Positions 13,388-27,581 of a stretch of 64,000 nt of DNA are shown here, piece by piece. The notes beneath the pieces are model-generated. The model was not told the DNA's origin. It searched no databases and saw nothing but the letters and a program-made list of their open reading frames with translations. The first letter of the stretch is position 1. Each line of letters starts with the position of its first letter. A program made the translations under genes and the position numbers. Origin of the DNA: Monosporascus cannonballus (lineage: Eukaryota > Ascomycota > Sordariomycetes > Xylariales); contig QJNS01000027.1 in assembly GCA_004154925.1 (NCBI GenBank), forward strand, positions 248,001-312,000, read 5' to 3'.

Positions 13388-16300
13388 TATTTTAATTTCC
13401 CTTTTTTTAAAATTCTTTTTGCGAAAGTTTAATTTATATATTTATTAAATTCGGCAAATAACTTTTCTTTTTATACCTATTTTATCGAATCATTTTAAAA
13501 CAAGTTCGTTTTCGTAACTGTATTAATTTATTAAATCTTTTAAAATATATCGAACGTTTACAATTTGTTTTTTATCCGTTTTTCTTTATTTTTATTAAAA
13601 GTGTTTAAATAATTATAAACCTTATTATGTTTCGAGGAAATATACGCGCTATATTAATTTCTGCAATTTTTATATTATCTTTATTATTTCGGAATTTAAA
13701 TACAAAGAATATATTGATAATAGAATAACTTAAAGCGAAAAAAAACTTTAAATCGAAAAAATACTTACTTTAAATTTTATAATATTTAAATAAATTAGTT
13801 AAATACTTATTATATCTATGTAAATCACAAACGTTTTTAGGTAATTGTAATATCGAAATATTTTGTTCACAATATTAAAAGTATTAATATAATAACGGTA
13901 TTTAAATGTTTAAAAATGAAAAATAATTGGAAATTGCGGTTTAATTCGATTAATCCGATTATAAAATTATTAATTAATTATCTGTTATATAAAAAACGGT
14001 TACCGATATTAATAAAAGCTTCGCAATATACGTGAAGTATTTTTAGACTTTTTTTTACAAACCTTAAATATTTTCGAAATCTTAATAATTTTTCCATTTA
14101 ATTTGGTATTAAATATATAGTGTTTTTTCATATATTAAAGGTTTTTTGCATTTCGTATATGGCTTCGTTTATTATAATTACTTTATTTTATTTCGTATAC
14201 CATTTAACAATATTCGTTATTAATTCCAAAAGAAAAAAAAACGCAAAACGATTTAGCTATTAATACAGCTTTTAATAAATAATGATTTTGTAACATCTTT
14301 CTTACAATTTAAGGCAAACCAATATATTTAAAGCCAATTTCTCTTTTATATTTCTTTTTAATATTTTTGGTAACGAAATAACTTATTTTTTTCGAAAGTT
14401 AATCTTATGAACCTTTTTGAATTATAATATTTATTTATTTAATTATCCGTAAACTTAATTAATTTTTAATATATATTTTTAATTAATTTAATAATATATC
14501 TTTTTTATTATTAATCTATTTATGATATATATTTTTATAAATATTTATGATGAAATCAAAATTTATTTGTTCAAATTATATTAATATTTTCATAATTACT
14601 AATATTACATTCTAATTGATAAATAGTTTTTTAACTTAATAATGTAATTATAATAATTATAATATTAGATATATATATTAAATTTTTAAAATAATCATTT
14701 AATTTTTTTATTTGCTTATGATTTAAAGATTTTACGGAATTTATAATTTAAATTAATTTATCAAATAAAACTTAATTGAGATTTAAACATAACCATAATT
14801 TATTTATATAATATAATTTCGCGTAATAGTTTGCAGACATTAAAAACGTTTGCAAAAACATATATTATTTATTTAACATTTATAAACTTATAGCAAAATA
14901 AAACATAAAAAAGGCGCTTTAAATTACTTAGTAATACTAATAATATGGGCATAATATTTTTCTATCGTTGTGTTTTAAATAAAATAATTTAATAATAAAT
15001 TTATAATATTTAAATGATAAAAGGTTTTTAAAATTTATATTAATTATGATTTTTCGCAACATTATATTGCTATATAACAATCTTAATGCAAATGATGTAT
15101 TGTTATTATCTTTTTAAATTATTATATTTATTTTCAAACAATGAAATGTATATTAAAATTGTTTGAAAATATGAGAAATCCTGAAATATTTATAGTAAAT
15201 ATTTTTTAATATTTGGTAATAAATTTATTTAATTTATTTTAATACATTATTACTTTTTTAATATTTCATTTCTTAATAGATTATCGTTATATATTTCGAC
15301 ATACATATTATTTATCGTAAAATATAAATCAAAATATATCGATTTAAAGAAAATATAAATACTTGTTTAAAATACAATTAAAAATAGTATAATTAAATTT
15401 GACGGAAATATTTCGACAATAAATTATTTATTCCTCAAAATTAATTTATTAATTTTTACCTTCTTTTTATAAATAATAACAAAATTAATATTTGCTATCT
15501 TTTTACGTATTATAATTATTATTTCGTAAATTCTTTAATCGTAATAAAACGCGTAAATCTTAAATAATCTTTAAAAACATTAACCTTATTAATTTTTCTT
15601 TTAAAAGTTTTTAAGATTTTAAAAAATTATAATTATAATTATAAATACCCTATATAAAATAATATAATTAAATTAGTTTCGTTTTAACTTATCCGAAAAA
15701 ATTATAATAAAATATTATTTATTTTAATTATTCCGTTATCGGATTATTATATTTAATATATAAATTAAATTATCGGTTTTTAATTCGACAAACTATATTA
15801 AATCGTAAATAATTAATATTAGCCTTTTAATAACGGCATATTTAAGCGTTACTAAACGGTTTTTTTAATTTTAATATATATTTAATTATTATTTTTAAAA
15901 GTTTTATTTAAAATATATTATAAGTTTATTATGATTGTTAATATATTTCTTATAATATTAAACGTTTATTATTATATATTTTAAACGGTTCTTTGAAATT
16001 TATCTTACTATGTTTTAGAGTATTAATATATTTTAAACATTCGGTTTCTTGATTTACATATTAGCCTCTTTTATATTTATTAACAATTCAAATTTCATAA
16101 AATATAATAGATTTATAAATATATATTATATATATTTTATTTAACTTAAAAATGTATAAATATTATACAAATTTTAAATTATAAAAATATAGAAACTTCG
16201 GTATAATATAAAATTCTTTATTTATGAAAACGTTGTTAATACATTTGTAAATTATATTAATATAATAAAATACCTTAGTTATCCGTAACTTGTTTTAAAA

Positions 16301-18786
16301 TCTTTTTTATATATATATTATTTTTAAATCTTAATAAAAATATATTTGTTTTTAAAATCGAATAACTTAAGTTATATAACTTTATAAAATTAATTTTTTA
16401 TTTTATTATTTAAACCTCATAATATTTAATTTTTAACTGTAATATTGTTTAACTATTAATAAATAATTATAAGTTAATATTTCTTATTTTTAATGTTATA
16501 AAGTATATGAAGTATTTTACGTATATTTACTAAAATTCAATTTATTTATTTAATAACCGATTTTCAAAATATTTCTTAAAAATATAAAACGTATTTCGTT
16601 AAATGAATAAATAAAATATATTTTATAATTAAACCTTTTTTAAAATTGTTTCGCAATTTTGTTCGTTATAATGTCATAATTTTGTATTATGTTTTTTCCT
16701 GAAAAAATATTTAAATTTATAATATTATATTGATATTTTTCTTAAGTTTTTTAACTTTTCGAATTTTTATTATAAATCGTTATAAGTTTTTTTAATATCT
16801 AATATTTTACTATTTTTTTATTTTAAATTATAAGAATATTTATGATATTTTTCTACTTATATTTATTTTTATTTGTAATTAATTATTACAATTATAACCT
16901 TTTTTCCCTATTGACGGAATATAATATAAACTTTATTTAATTAATTTTTCCGTTAACGAAAATTCCCTACTAATATTTTTTTAATAATTATAAAATATGA
17001 TTATAATTATTAAATTATACAATATCCAAATATTTCTATTTAATATTTTATATAAATAAAAATCGCAAAATAATTACTTTTATAATAAACCTTTATTTAT
17101 TTTAAACCAGATTTTAATTTTTAATATTTGTAATTATATGAACGCATATATTATATTTTAATAATAATTTAAATTTATTAACAGAATCTGATATAATATA
17201 AATTATTTATAAAATTCCGAAATTTATTATTATATATTTTATTACGTTTTAATTTATATCTTTAAAATAATAACGTTATTAACGGGTTCTATTAATACTT
17301 TTAAACTCGTTTAAAGAACCTCTTCTAATTTATGTATAATTTTATTAATTTATAATCTGTTTATAAATAAGTTTTTTTTTTAACTTTTTTACAAATTTAT
17401 TAAATCATATTTTTGTTTTTGCATATATATTATTAAGTTATTATATTTATCGTTTTTATGGGCCGGTTTAAAAATTACCTCATATTAATTTTTTTAAATT
17501 TTATTAAATAATTTTTATTAAATAATTATTTTGTTTATTTATTATGTAATATCCATATATATTATATCGTTATTAATTTTTTATATTTCTTTTATAAAAA
17601 TACGAACTTTTATTTTAATATCTTTTTTAATATTTATAATAAATATTAATTAAAAATAAATATTTTTAATAATACTTCTATACTATTTTTATACGATATA
17701 TTAAATTACTTATTTACGAATTAATATTTTTATTAGTTACAAAGATAAAATATATCTTTTTATAAATATTATTTCTCTTTTAATCAACTTTGTAAATATA
17801 TTTGTTTATAAATATTATTTTAAAAGATATTGATTTTAATATATCAATATTACCGTTAATTTATCTTATTTTCTCGGGTTGAATTAAAAACATTAAATCC
17901 TTTTGTATATATATTTATATTATCTTAATAAATAAACTGGTTTTTATTATTTCCTAATTACTTTTATCGTTTATAATATACGACATATCTAATATTATAT
18001 TTATTTACACTTTTTGAGCAAATAATATTTATTTTTTATATCTTTTTAATTTTCTTTCAAAGCGGTGTATTATTTATTTAAATCTTTTTCGAATTAACTG
18101 TTTATATTTTTATATTTATTATTAAATTCGTAATTACATTAGCTTCGACTTGTATTATGTTCGTATTATATTGATATTCAGCGTATTTATGTTTAATATT
18201 TCGTTATTTACATTAATTAATCATCTTTTTATAACAGGAATTTATTTATTTTATCGTTAAAATAATTTATAATTATATTAATCATATTTCATTTTACAAT
18301 AATTAAAAATCATTAATTTAACTTTTATTCTTACGTTGAATCATTTCAAATTTCGTAACATTTAATGTTTTACTTTATAAAATAAATAATATATATAATT
18401 TTCTTTTTTAATTAATTAATTAATATATATATTTTAAAATATATTACTTTTTTAACATTATATTCGTATAACTTATTATCAAACTTAATTCTTTCGATAA
18501 TATAATAATTTAAAATTTTAAATTTTAAAAACTTAAGAATTTTATAATTAATATTTTTTTCAGTATTTATAAAACGTATCGATTAAGTTATGGTTTTCGC
18601 TATCGGTTTTTATACCTTAATTATAAAACCTTTAAAATTAATAATATATCATAAAATAAAGTTTATTTATTATAATTTGGATATTTATAATATTATATTT
18701 TTTTATTCGTATTTTCAAAATTAACTTCTAATATTTCCTTAAAGCTCACATAATCGAAAAAAAACCTTAATAACTTTTTTTAAATC
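13388..18786 (-). mobile_element. A-3 interior, pol part (minus strand, decayed)
   Basis: T-rich on the plus strand, with no frame longer than 60 codons. It should hold integrase to the left and RT/RNase H towards 15.5-16.5 kb; the only part I could match directly is around 15640-15790 (reverse of the SDF/alanine-rich RNase H start of A-4). Ends at the AAATC target site of A-4 (18782-18786). No other feature seen. Confidence 0.5.
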
Positions 18787-19164
18787 TATTATAACCTAAC
18801 AGTTTTGGCTTTTTTACGAACGGTTGGGCCCACGGAAAAGACAAATCCCGACCCCTGCCAAAATATTACGTAATTAGCTTGAAGGTTTTAAGGTATTAAA
18901 TACCTTATAAAATTCAAAAACATTAACGAACTTAAAAATTTACATTATTTAAGTACATGTAATTAAAATAAAATATATATATATTCGTTATTTTTACAAT
19001 TTACGTAATATTAAATTATAATAATACTTTATTATTTAAATTATTTTTAATATTACGAAATATAATAACTTGTTATATGTATTATTTAATTTTTTTAATA
19101 TTTTTATTAATATATATTCGTGCGATTTAAATTTAATAATTAACTAAACCGTTTAACCCTTATA
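18787..19164 (+). repeat. 5' LTR of A-4
   Basis: 378 bp, TATTATAACC to CCCTTATA (mutated TGTTATGACC...CCGTCACA). The block around 18805-18860 (ACGAACGGTTGGGCCCACGG) matches 25272-25320 in the 3' LTR. Confidence 0.85.
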
Positions 19165-22100
19165 TATTATAAATATTTATTTAATAATACCGTTAAACTT
19201 TAAATAATATCGCCAATATTATCTTTATTAAAAAATAACTTAAATAACTTATTTACTAAATTTTTAATAACCTGGATATTAAAATAAAATCCGAAAAAGA
19301 AAAAAAGCAACTTTACATTTTTCGTAAAAAAGCTTTTCGATTACTAAATATTATAATTAAACGCATTATTTAACTTAAACAAAATAATAATAACTTTATA
19401 AGTTTATTTTAAGCTATCTTAAAAGGATTTAACGAAAAAACAATTTTCGTAGCCGGAAAACCTTTTTAAACGAATTAAATTATTCAATAAAACTTTATTA
19501 AAAAAAACTCCAAAAAATAAATAAACCCCTTAATTTAAAATCTTCCGATAAGATTTTAATTAAAATATAATTATTCTTAATTTAATACCGAATATATTTT
19601 TACTATTATCTTATTTAATTAACTGTATTTATTACATATATAAAATACGCAATTAATCGACTTATCGGAAATAAAATTAATTAATTTCAAACTGCTAGAA
19701 GAAAATATATTATTTTATTAGCAAAAAAAACAAATTAAAAAATAATACGAATTTATAATAATTATAAATAATATAAATATATATTTACAAAAAGATTTAA
19801 AATAATAATCGAAAAAATAAAAACTAAAATATAAATTTAATATTTGTGATAAAAAAGATTAATATGGAATTGCTGTCATATATTAATTTAATTAATATCT
19901 AAATTAAAAAAAAAACCAAAAAAATATGAATAATTAAATTTTTCAATAATTCAGAAGGAATATAAATTCTTCTTAAACTTAATCGGCCTAATTATTTATC
20001 TAATTATATCGTTATATTAATCAAAACTACCGGTCGAAAATACGCTTAACGTATTAAAATTATTAAAAGAAACAATAATAATAAACCCCGATATACGGCT
20101 AATACCAATCTTTTTTAACGCGGTAAAAATTTCTATAACATAAAACCAGGACTTATAAAACTAAAAGTTATTTAAAGGAAAAATTAAAGCTAAACTAATT
20201 TTTAAAATTGCAACAAAATAGAATATAGAGTAATATATTACAAAATACTTAAACGATTACTACAAAATAATTAAAAACCAATACTTAAAAAATAATTTGA
20301 CGAAAATTAAGAAAAATAAAAATAAACTTATTAATATAATGCAACTTAAATACATACCAGGTCCTTTATAATCAAAAACATAATAAGAGTTATTACGATA
20401 AAACATTCGACAAAAAATATACAAAACTAGGAAACTAGCTTAACAAATATTGCGAACATAATAAAGAATTTTATAAAAATAATTAGGCAAATACCAGAAT
20501 TAAAAAAAATTATATCCCGGAATTTTTAATTAATACGGCAAAATATTTGCTATATATTATCGATACGAAAAATACATAAATTACGAAAAATAAAAATAAT
20601 ATATCTATAAAAATATTATTTACATATATTGTAAAAAATTCAATTTTTGAAACCGATCTAAAAATAATAACAACGATAAATAATAATATTAATATTTTCG
20701 ATTTATAACCTTAAAAAATATTCAGTAATTAATCAAAATCAATTTCGGGCCTCAAAGAAATAATATCCGCAAAAAATCCCTTTTATTCTTATAAATAAGA
20801 TAATTATTAAACGGAAACAATTCAATTTAATCTGTAATGAAAAGAATTACCAAAGTATTATGCCGAATTTTAATGTTTAGTAAGCATTTATTATAAATCG
20901 TAACGGAAAACAATAATTTAAACACAATATAAATTTATAAATAAACTTTAAAATAGTAATTAATACGATACATAAAGAAATGCGGTTAAAATTATAAAAA
21001 TAATTGATTTAATAAAATAACTTTAATAAAATTAAAAATAATTAATAAAATTCAAAAATATAATACGCCGATAGTAACGATAAATATATTAATTTAACAT
21101 ATTAATTACGAAAATATAAATAAAGTTCGATAAATTCGAATAAAAACATAAAAAAAACTATTTATAAAAAGGCCGCCAAATAACAGAACTTAAAGAAATT
21201 AAAAAAAATTCCTAAAAAAAGTTTTAAACGCGATACTAAAAGCAAGTAATAACCTTATTAATCTAAATATACGAATCGAAACATCCTGATATATTATAAT
21301 AATTGTTTATAAAACATTAAACCGAAATTATATTATATCAAATACAATTAATAAGGTTGAATTACAATAAAGATATATGTTAAAACTTTATATAACAACA
21401 AGTATTAAAGTTTAAAAGTTCGTTTACGATAATACGAAAATTATATACAAAATTAATTAATTCAAGGTTGTTATTTAAAAACAATATTACATAATTAATT
21501 TTAATATCGTTTTATTTGAGAATTACGATATAATCTTAAAAGAGCTATAAATACAATAATATAAAGTTTTAATAAATAAAAAACTTAACTAAATAAAACT
21601 CGCTTTATATTTTATTAATCACCCCAAAATAACTAAAATCTTAATATTTAATCGAAAATAACAATATATACAGATATAAAAATACGATAAAAATTTTACT
21701 ATTTAAAAGAGTAAAATACAAAAAAAATTATAAAAGAAATACGACATATTATTATTATTAAAACGTAATTAAAACAGCTAAATAACGATTTGAAAAAATG
21801 ATCCAATAAATTAAAAAATCTAACTAATATATTATTATAATACTACAGATATGAAGAGCCTTTTAGAAAAAATTCGATACGAAATTATTAGAACATAACG
21901 AATAAAATCATAAAATAATCCTAAAAAAGTTTTTCGACGAAATTTTATTTTATTTATAACTTTAACGAAAATAAATTACGCAATTTTTAACAAACAACTA
22001 AAAACTCGGTTATAAAAAAGATAAATTAAACTTTCGAAATTACTAATATATAATTCAATATTGGTAATATCAACAAAACGGAAAATTGCGACTTATAATT

Positions 22101-22369
22101 AATTATCGATAACTAAACAATATTTTAATTAAAAATTGAATATTATTACCTTAATTATAAAATTAAAAAACCGATTTTACGAAATCCAATAATTTATAAT
22201 ATTCGATATTAAGGGTAAATATTTTCTTATGAATATTCAAAACAAAATATAAATATAAAATATATTTTAAAATAAAATACAGATAATTTAAATATTTAAT
22301 TATATTAAAAAAATATACGAACGTATTAATAACTTTACAACGGATAATTAATTACGTATTACAAAAATA

Positions 22370-22500
22370 TGTCGATATTTTCGTTATTTATTATCATAAT
22401 GATATTTTTATTTTCTCAAAAACAAAAATAACATATACAAAATATATTTATAAATTCTTTTAAGCTTTAAAGAACATAAGGTTACTTATTAATACAAAAA
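22370..22500 (+). pseudogene. A-4 reverse transcriptase remnant
   Basis: The frame reads DIFVIYYHNDIFIFSKTK followed by an ALK...IRLLI pattern, the RT motif VYxDDILIFSKT...H...V...L...GLxxN with its first Asp changed to Asn. The same block recurs in A-6 at about 52530-52660. Stops throughout. Confidence 0.75.
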
Positions 22501-23639
22501 GAAATTAATTTTAGCTATAAAAATTAAAATATCTAAAATATATTATTATTCCAAAATATATTAAAATGAATTTTTAAAAAATTATTATAATTGCAAAATA
22601 ACAAAAATTAACGATAATTAACAAAATATAAATACTTTTGGAGTTCGTTAACTATTATAAACAATTTATTCGAAACTTTAGCAAAATAATTATATATTTA
22701 ATACATTTTACGAATGAAAAAGATTTAAATAAATAACCGAAATAAGAAAAACGTTTTAAAATATTAAAAATACGATTACCGGCAAACCAATATTAATTAT
22801 ATATAATCCAAACCGTTCCGTTAAATTAAAAACCGATATTTCGGATTTTTTATTAAACGCTATCATCGGATAATAAAATAATTAAAACCAATTATACTTT
22901 ATTATACTCCTTTTATATAAATTAAAAGGAATTTAATTTAATTACAATATTCCAAATAAAAGGATTTTAATAATTATTATGGCTTTCCGAAATTTCAAGC
23001 ATTTTTTAAAAAGAAATTTATACCAAATCAAAATTTATACAGATTATTAAAATCTTATTCGATTTATTACGACCAAAATATTTACAAAACCATAATTTAA
23101 TTACGCGGAAAAATTGGCGAATTTTAACTTTGGTATTATTTACAAAAATATATCAAAAAAAATAAAGCTAATACTTTTAATAAACGATTAAATTTCGAAG
23201 AAAAATTAATGAAAATTAGCTAAATTATTGTCAATACCATTATAAAACAATATTTATGCTTACGATGGATTATAATAATTCGAGCAATACCCATTGATAT
23301 ATATCAGAAAATCTAGCAACATAATAACGGTTTCCCAGAAAAACAAAAAAAATGGATAAAATAAAAATTCTAGAAAATATTAAAAAGTTTCAATGCGAAC
23401 TATATATAAATATTAAATATATAGATACCTAAGGATTCATAAAACCTTAAAACGATTTCGAAGTACATATTCTTTTCCTAAAATAAAATTAACGGTATAA
23501 AATATTATACAACAATATAACGTTTAAGATAAAACGAAAATTCGATTATATAAGTTATATGGAAAACTACAGCCATTATAAATCGTAAAATAATTATAAA
23601 ATTTAATTACATTCGATTGTATGATTAAACTTTTTATAT

Positions 23640-23790
23640 CAAACATTTTAACTATAAATATATATTACGATAACATTTTCGTAATTATCAATGAATTTAC
23701 AAAATATTCCTATTTTTTATTATATTTTAAAGATATAAACGCATTATAAATAACATATATTTTTTCGACTATATTTTTATCATATCCGGA
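23640..23790 (+). pseudogene. A-4 integrase core remnant
   Basis: The frame near 23680 reads FVIINEFTKYSYFLLYFKDINAL, matching the gypsy integrase motif VIVDRFTKxxHFxPxxKDIxAE with Asp to Asn and Arg to Glu-type changes. Homologous blocks lie at about 53840 (A-6) and 60540 (A-5). Confidence 0.7.
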
Positions 23791-24489
23791 TTATGAAAAA
23801 AATCATATTAAAAAACGGATCGATATTCGCATTTAAATTTCGGGAGAAATTATTAATATAAATTAACCTAAACCACAAATTATTTAATATTTTCATACTA
23901 TAGAGAACGAATAAATAAAACGAATAAAACAAATTTTAGGAAAATATTTAAAATATTATATTAATTACGAACAAAATAATAAAGTTAAAAATCCATTAAT
24001 TACATAATTAACCTATAATACCAGCTATTACGAAAATATTAAAATAATACTTACATATATAAATTTTGGTTTTATTTTAAAAGTTTACAAAAAAAGACGT
24101 AATAACGGTTTAATCAATATTACAATAATTTTTACGTTAAAATAATTACGATAATTATATTTAGAAACAAAAATAAAATTCAAATTGGTGCAATACCAAA
24201 TAAACAAATATAATAATAAAAAAGTTAAAAAAATAATTTTCGATAAAAAGAAAATAATTTTCCTTATTATCCAAAATATGTACATTAAACGATTTAATAA
24301 ATATTTCGACTTTAAGTATATCGGTTCATACAGAATTACGAAAGTATTATAAAAAATAATTATTAATTACAATTCCAATTTAAAATTAAATTGTATCTAA
24401 TTTTTTACGTATTTTTATTTAAATTAAGAACGGATATAATTTAAACATATATAATAAAAACTGATATGAAAATAAAAAACAAATAAGAA

Positions 24490-24620
24490 TACAAGGTAAA
24501 AACATTTTTTCGATATACGGAAATAAAACAAATTTACCTAATATCTAATTAAATAAAAAAGGTGACTAAATTTCCAAAATACCTAAAAACCTGTTTAAAA
24601 TTTTATCAATGTTTAACGCC
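24490..24620 (+). pseudogene. A-4 chromodomain remnant
   Basis: The frame gives FDIRK, NKFT, YLI, then LNFQNT and KPV, which fits a chromodomain tail (EKIFDIRKRN...QYLIKWKGYP...F.NTWEPV) with Trp and Gln codons turned to stops. The A-5 copy near 61270-61370 shows the same pattern. This places family A among chromoviruses, with moderate confidence. Confidence 0.55.
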
Positions 24621-25253
24621 TATTAAAAAGACTTTTATTAATAATAACGGATATATCATAAATAATAATTAACTAATTAATAACCGGGATATCAGGCCAA
24701 TCGGCCACAACCTACATTAACGTAACAGCCGTAATCACAATCATTAATTATTTTATTTCTTTTTAAAACGTTTAAACTTTTTTATAACTTCCGTACTTTT
24801 AATACCTCCACGAAATATTTCGATATTATGATAACGGAACGGCCGCCTTTATTTTTGAAAACGGTCCAATTTCTTGGTAATCGTTTATAATATTACGTGA
24901 ATTTTTTTTTTACGTTTTAAACGATATTTATATTTAAAAACTTTTATTGTTTAATTTCTAAAAATTGGAAAATATTATAAAAATTGCCATCATAAATATA
25001 ACGCCTATATTTTAAAAAATCTCCAATAACTTTATATTTCCTATTTTCGTTTTTATAACGAAAATAAAAAAGTATTTTAAAATTAAAATATTTAATATAT
25101 TTTAAAGAAAAATAAAAAAAATAAATACGTTTACGAAAATAAAACATTTTAACGCGACCAGATACAATAAATATAAAAATAAAATTATTTACCAAAAATA
25201 ATAAATAAATAATTTAATTTATAAAAATAAAAATCCCAGAAAAAAAGAAATCG

Positions 25254-25648
25254 TATTATAACTTAATAATCTTAGCTTTTTTACGAACGGTCGGGCTTAC
25301 GGAAAAAACAAAACCCGACCTCCGCTAAAATATTACATAACTAACTTAAAGGTCTTAAGGTGCCAAACACCTTAAGCCCTTTAAGCCGGCGAAAAAGCTT
25401 AAAGGGCTTAATAGGCTTAAAGGTTTAAACCGCTTAAATACTTTAAAACAAAATAAAATACATATATTCGTTATTTCTATAATTGCAATAATACCAGCTT
25501 ATAAAAACAATTCGTTATCTAAGGCCCCCTTGGTATTACGAGACATAATACGTTACTATATTTATTGCTTAATTTCCCACGATACTTTTGCCAACATAAA
25601 CCCGTACGACTTAGGTTTAATAGTTGGTTAAACCGCCTAGCCGTCAAA
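25254..25648 (+). repeat. 3' LTR of A-4
   Basis: 395 bp, TATTATAACTT to GCCGTCAAA, followed by AAATC. The R-U5 part (25495-25648) is well kept and matches the solo LTR at 31033-31357. Confidence 0.9.
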
Positions 25649-25653
25649 AAATC

Positions 25654-26031
25654 GACCCTAACATTTTTCAAATAATTTCTTATTATTAATTTAAACCCAT
25701 CCAAAATGATTTCAATAAAAAAGAATTATTATAGTAAAGGTTTTATCTATAGGCTCGTTTAAGTGTTAAAAACGGAAATATGTTCGCACTAAAATCAAAA
25801 GACTTTAAATATTTCTTTTTTATTATAAAATTAATATTTTTTAAGCTTATAGCTTAATACGAAAATATAAATGGAGATAACCGTCATTTAATTTACAAAT
25901 TGCTAAAGTTATTGCTTAAACTTCTTAATTTTAACCTAGACCTAAATAATAACACAAACACCTAAATATTAATGGACATTATAACTAAAAAGATACTGCT
26001 CAAAAATTACTGATATTATTAAAGAAACACA
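25654..26031 (-). mobile_element. A-3 interior, 5' end
   Basis: Continues A-3 after A-4. The bases next to the LTR (about 26000-26031), read on the minus strand, give a mutated form of the family A interior start. No coding motif is visible. Confidence 0.5.
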
Positions 26032-26454
26032 TATAACAGATAAAGGCGAAAGAGATAATTAATTATTAAAATAAAATCGTACGGATTTATATAAATACAA
26101 ATATCGTAAAATTTGAAATAATAAGTACAATAAATAATTACATTTTATAACAATAAAAATATTTCAAGTAACGTAACTATAATATAAATTAATATTATTT
26201 AAATTATTAAAACAACGAAAGTATATATCTTATTCGTAATTTAATCTATTCGTTTTGGCTTGACGTTATTTTACTTATTAAATCCCTTTAAGTACCTTTA
26301 GACCGTTTCCAAACTTGACTAACTTAAGCTTCTTAGGTCAATAAACCACACTAAGCTTCTTTAAGCCAATCACTTAACCCTTAACCTTGGTTATCGCTAT
26401 GCTCTAAAAGGGCTCCATTGTCCTTACAGCAGCGAAGCCTATTAAATTAAAACA
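26032..26454 (-). repeat. 5' LTR of A-3
   Basis: 423 bp, left edge TATAACAG, right edge AATTAAAACA followed by TTATT. The U3 (26290-26454) keeps G/C, e.g. GGGCTCCATTGTCCTTACAG, and is a different U3 type from A-4, A-5 and A-6. Confidence 0.7.
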
Positions 26455-26459
26455 TTATT

Positions 26460-26628
26460 TCTATAATTTAAATAAAGTTAATTTTTAATATAAGTTCGTT
26501 ATCTAAAATATTCTTAGTATTACGAAACGTAACTAAGTTATCCCATTGCTTAAAATCTCACAATACTTCTACTAATATAAACCCGTCAACTTAGATTTAA
26601 TAGTTAATTAACTATTTTAGCCGTTATA
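26460..26628 (+). repeat. LTR of A-2, right part (R-U5)
   Basis: Matches the R-U5 of the other family A LTRs (CGTTATCTAAAATATTCTTAG..., ...ATAAACCCGTCAACTTAG) and ends CCGTTATA. No family A interior and no clear target duplication follow at 26629. Confidence 0.65.
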
Positions 26629-27153
26629 TAAACTACTACAACGTTTTTATAGTTGTAATAACAAAACTATCGATCACATTATTATATATCGGGTTTCTTA
26701 TATATTTTCTTTATAAAGAAATTTTCTAGATTATTTCTTTCTACTATACAATTTATAGTTATTATAACGTTTAAAAAACACCGACCTTGATTAATTTAAA
26801 GGCTTTTATAATTGTAACGTAATATTTATAACTTGTATAAATATAAAATTGTTATTCGGACTTTTTTAACATCAAATTACTTTTTAAGATGTTATAGCGA
26901 AATAATATATATTATAATTATTTCGTCGTAATTTAGAACACCTTGAGAAAAATAAATAATATTAATTAAAATCTTTTAATTTATATTGTAAAAGCGATAA
27001 GCGTGCTTTTGACAGTGGTATATGCGAAAGAAGTTCCGTGATAACTGATTTGTATAAAAAAGGTGCTTTCCAGGTCAGGGTCAAACAGGTTTATATCATC
27101 ATGTAGAACTAAATCGCTATTGTCACAGGTAGGATGATGGCGAGAGAACGTTG
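26629..27153. other. A/T-rich DNA passing into island 1
   Basis: About 350 bases of A/T-rich single-copy-looking sequence, then normal composition from about 26990. No gene model, RNA or repeat recognised. Confidence 0.4.
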
Positions 27154-27505
27154 TGTGACGGCTAGGCGGTTTAACCAATTATTAAACCTTAGTCGTACGG
27201 GTTTATGTTGGCAGGAGTATCGTGGAAATCTGAGCAATAGATACAGTAACGTGTCACGTTTCGTAATACCAAGGGTGCCTTGGGTAATGATGTTATATTG
27301 TAAGCTCAAGTTATTTAAGTTATGGAATTAATAAGCGTATATATCTTATTCCTGCTAGCTGGATCACCACCAGTAAATTGGTGATCCGGCTCACTGGCTC
27401 ACCACCAGTGAGTTGGTGATCCATCACGTGACCTGCCCCACCGCGCACCTGTGGTTGGGTCGTGGCAGACCGTTTCTGGAGACCGTGGCTCGTTGGGCCA
27501 TGACA
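27154..27505 (-). repeat. Solo LTR of family A, nearly unmutated
   Basis: 352 bp, TGTGACGG at the left edge to GGGCCATGACA at the right, with a perfect target duplication CGTTG at 27149-27153 and 27506-27510. No interior sequence on either side, so a solo LTR left by LTR-LTR recombination. It keeps normal G/C, including CGTACGGG and GGATCACC blocks that are RIP-degraded in A-1. It lies 3' of the gene at 27892-29312. Confidence 0.9.
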
Positions 27506-27581
27506 CGTTGCATAAGGGGAAGCGTCAATTGTCATGAGTGACCATAACTCTATGGAGCGGTTGCCTGAAGCTCTAAATATA

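Larger units (their letters stand above)
18787..25648 (+). mobile_element. Family A copy A-4, full length, plus strand, RIP-inactivated
   Basis: 6862 bp with LTRs at 18787-19164 and 25254-25648 and a perfect duplication AAATC at 18782-18786 and 25649-25653. A purine-rich tract ending AGAAAAAAAGAAATCG precedes the 3' LTR. RT, integrase and chromodomain remnants are in order on the plus strand. Parts of the 3' LTR keep G/C, while the 5' LTR is strongly mutated. Inserted inside A-3. Confidence 0.9.
5732..26454 (-). mobile_element. Family A copy A-3, full length, minus strand, split by B-1 and A-4
   Basis: Outermost recognisable full-length element of the left nest. The 3' LTR is on the left (5732-5787 plus 13034-13387) and the 5' LTR on the right (26032-26454). 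Target duplication TTATT lies at 5727-5731 and 26455-26459. Subtracting B-1 and A-4 with their duplications (7246 and 6867 bp) leaves about 6.6 kb, as expected for the family. Both LTRs share a U3 not seen in the other copies (compare 13245-13387 with 26300-26454). The interior is T-rich on the plus strand; around 15640-15790 the minus strand matches the RNase H region of A-4 near 22830-22930. Fully degenerate through RIP. Confidence 0.75.

Noticed and set aside
25519..25704. 61-codon minus-strand frame
   Set aside because: Falls in the R-U5 part of the A-4 3' LTR; the same sequence recurs in other LTRs.
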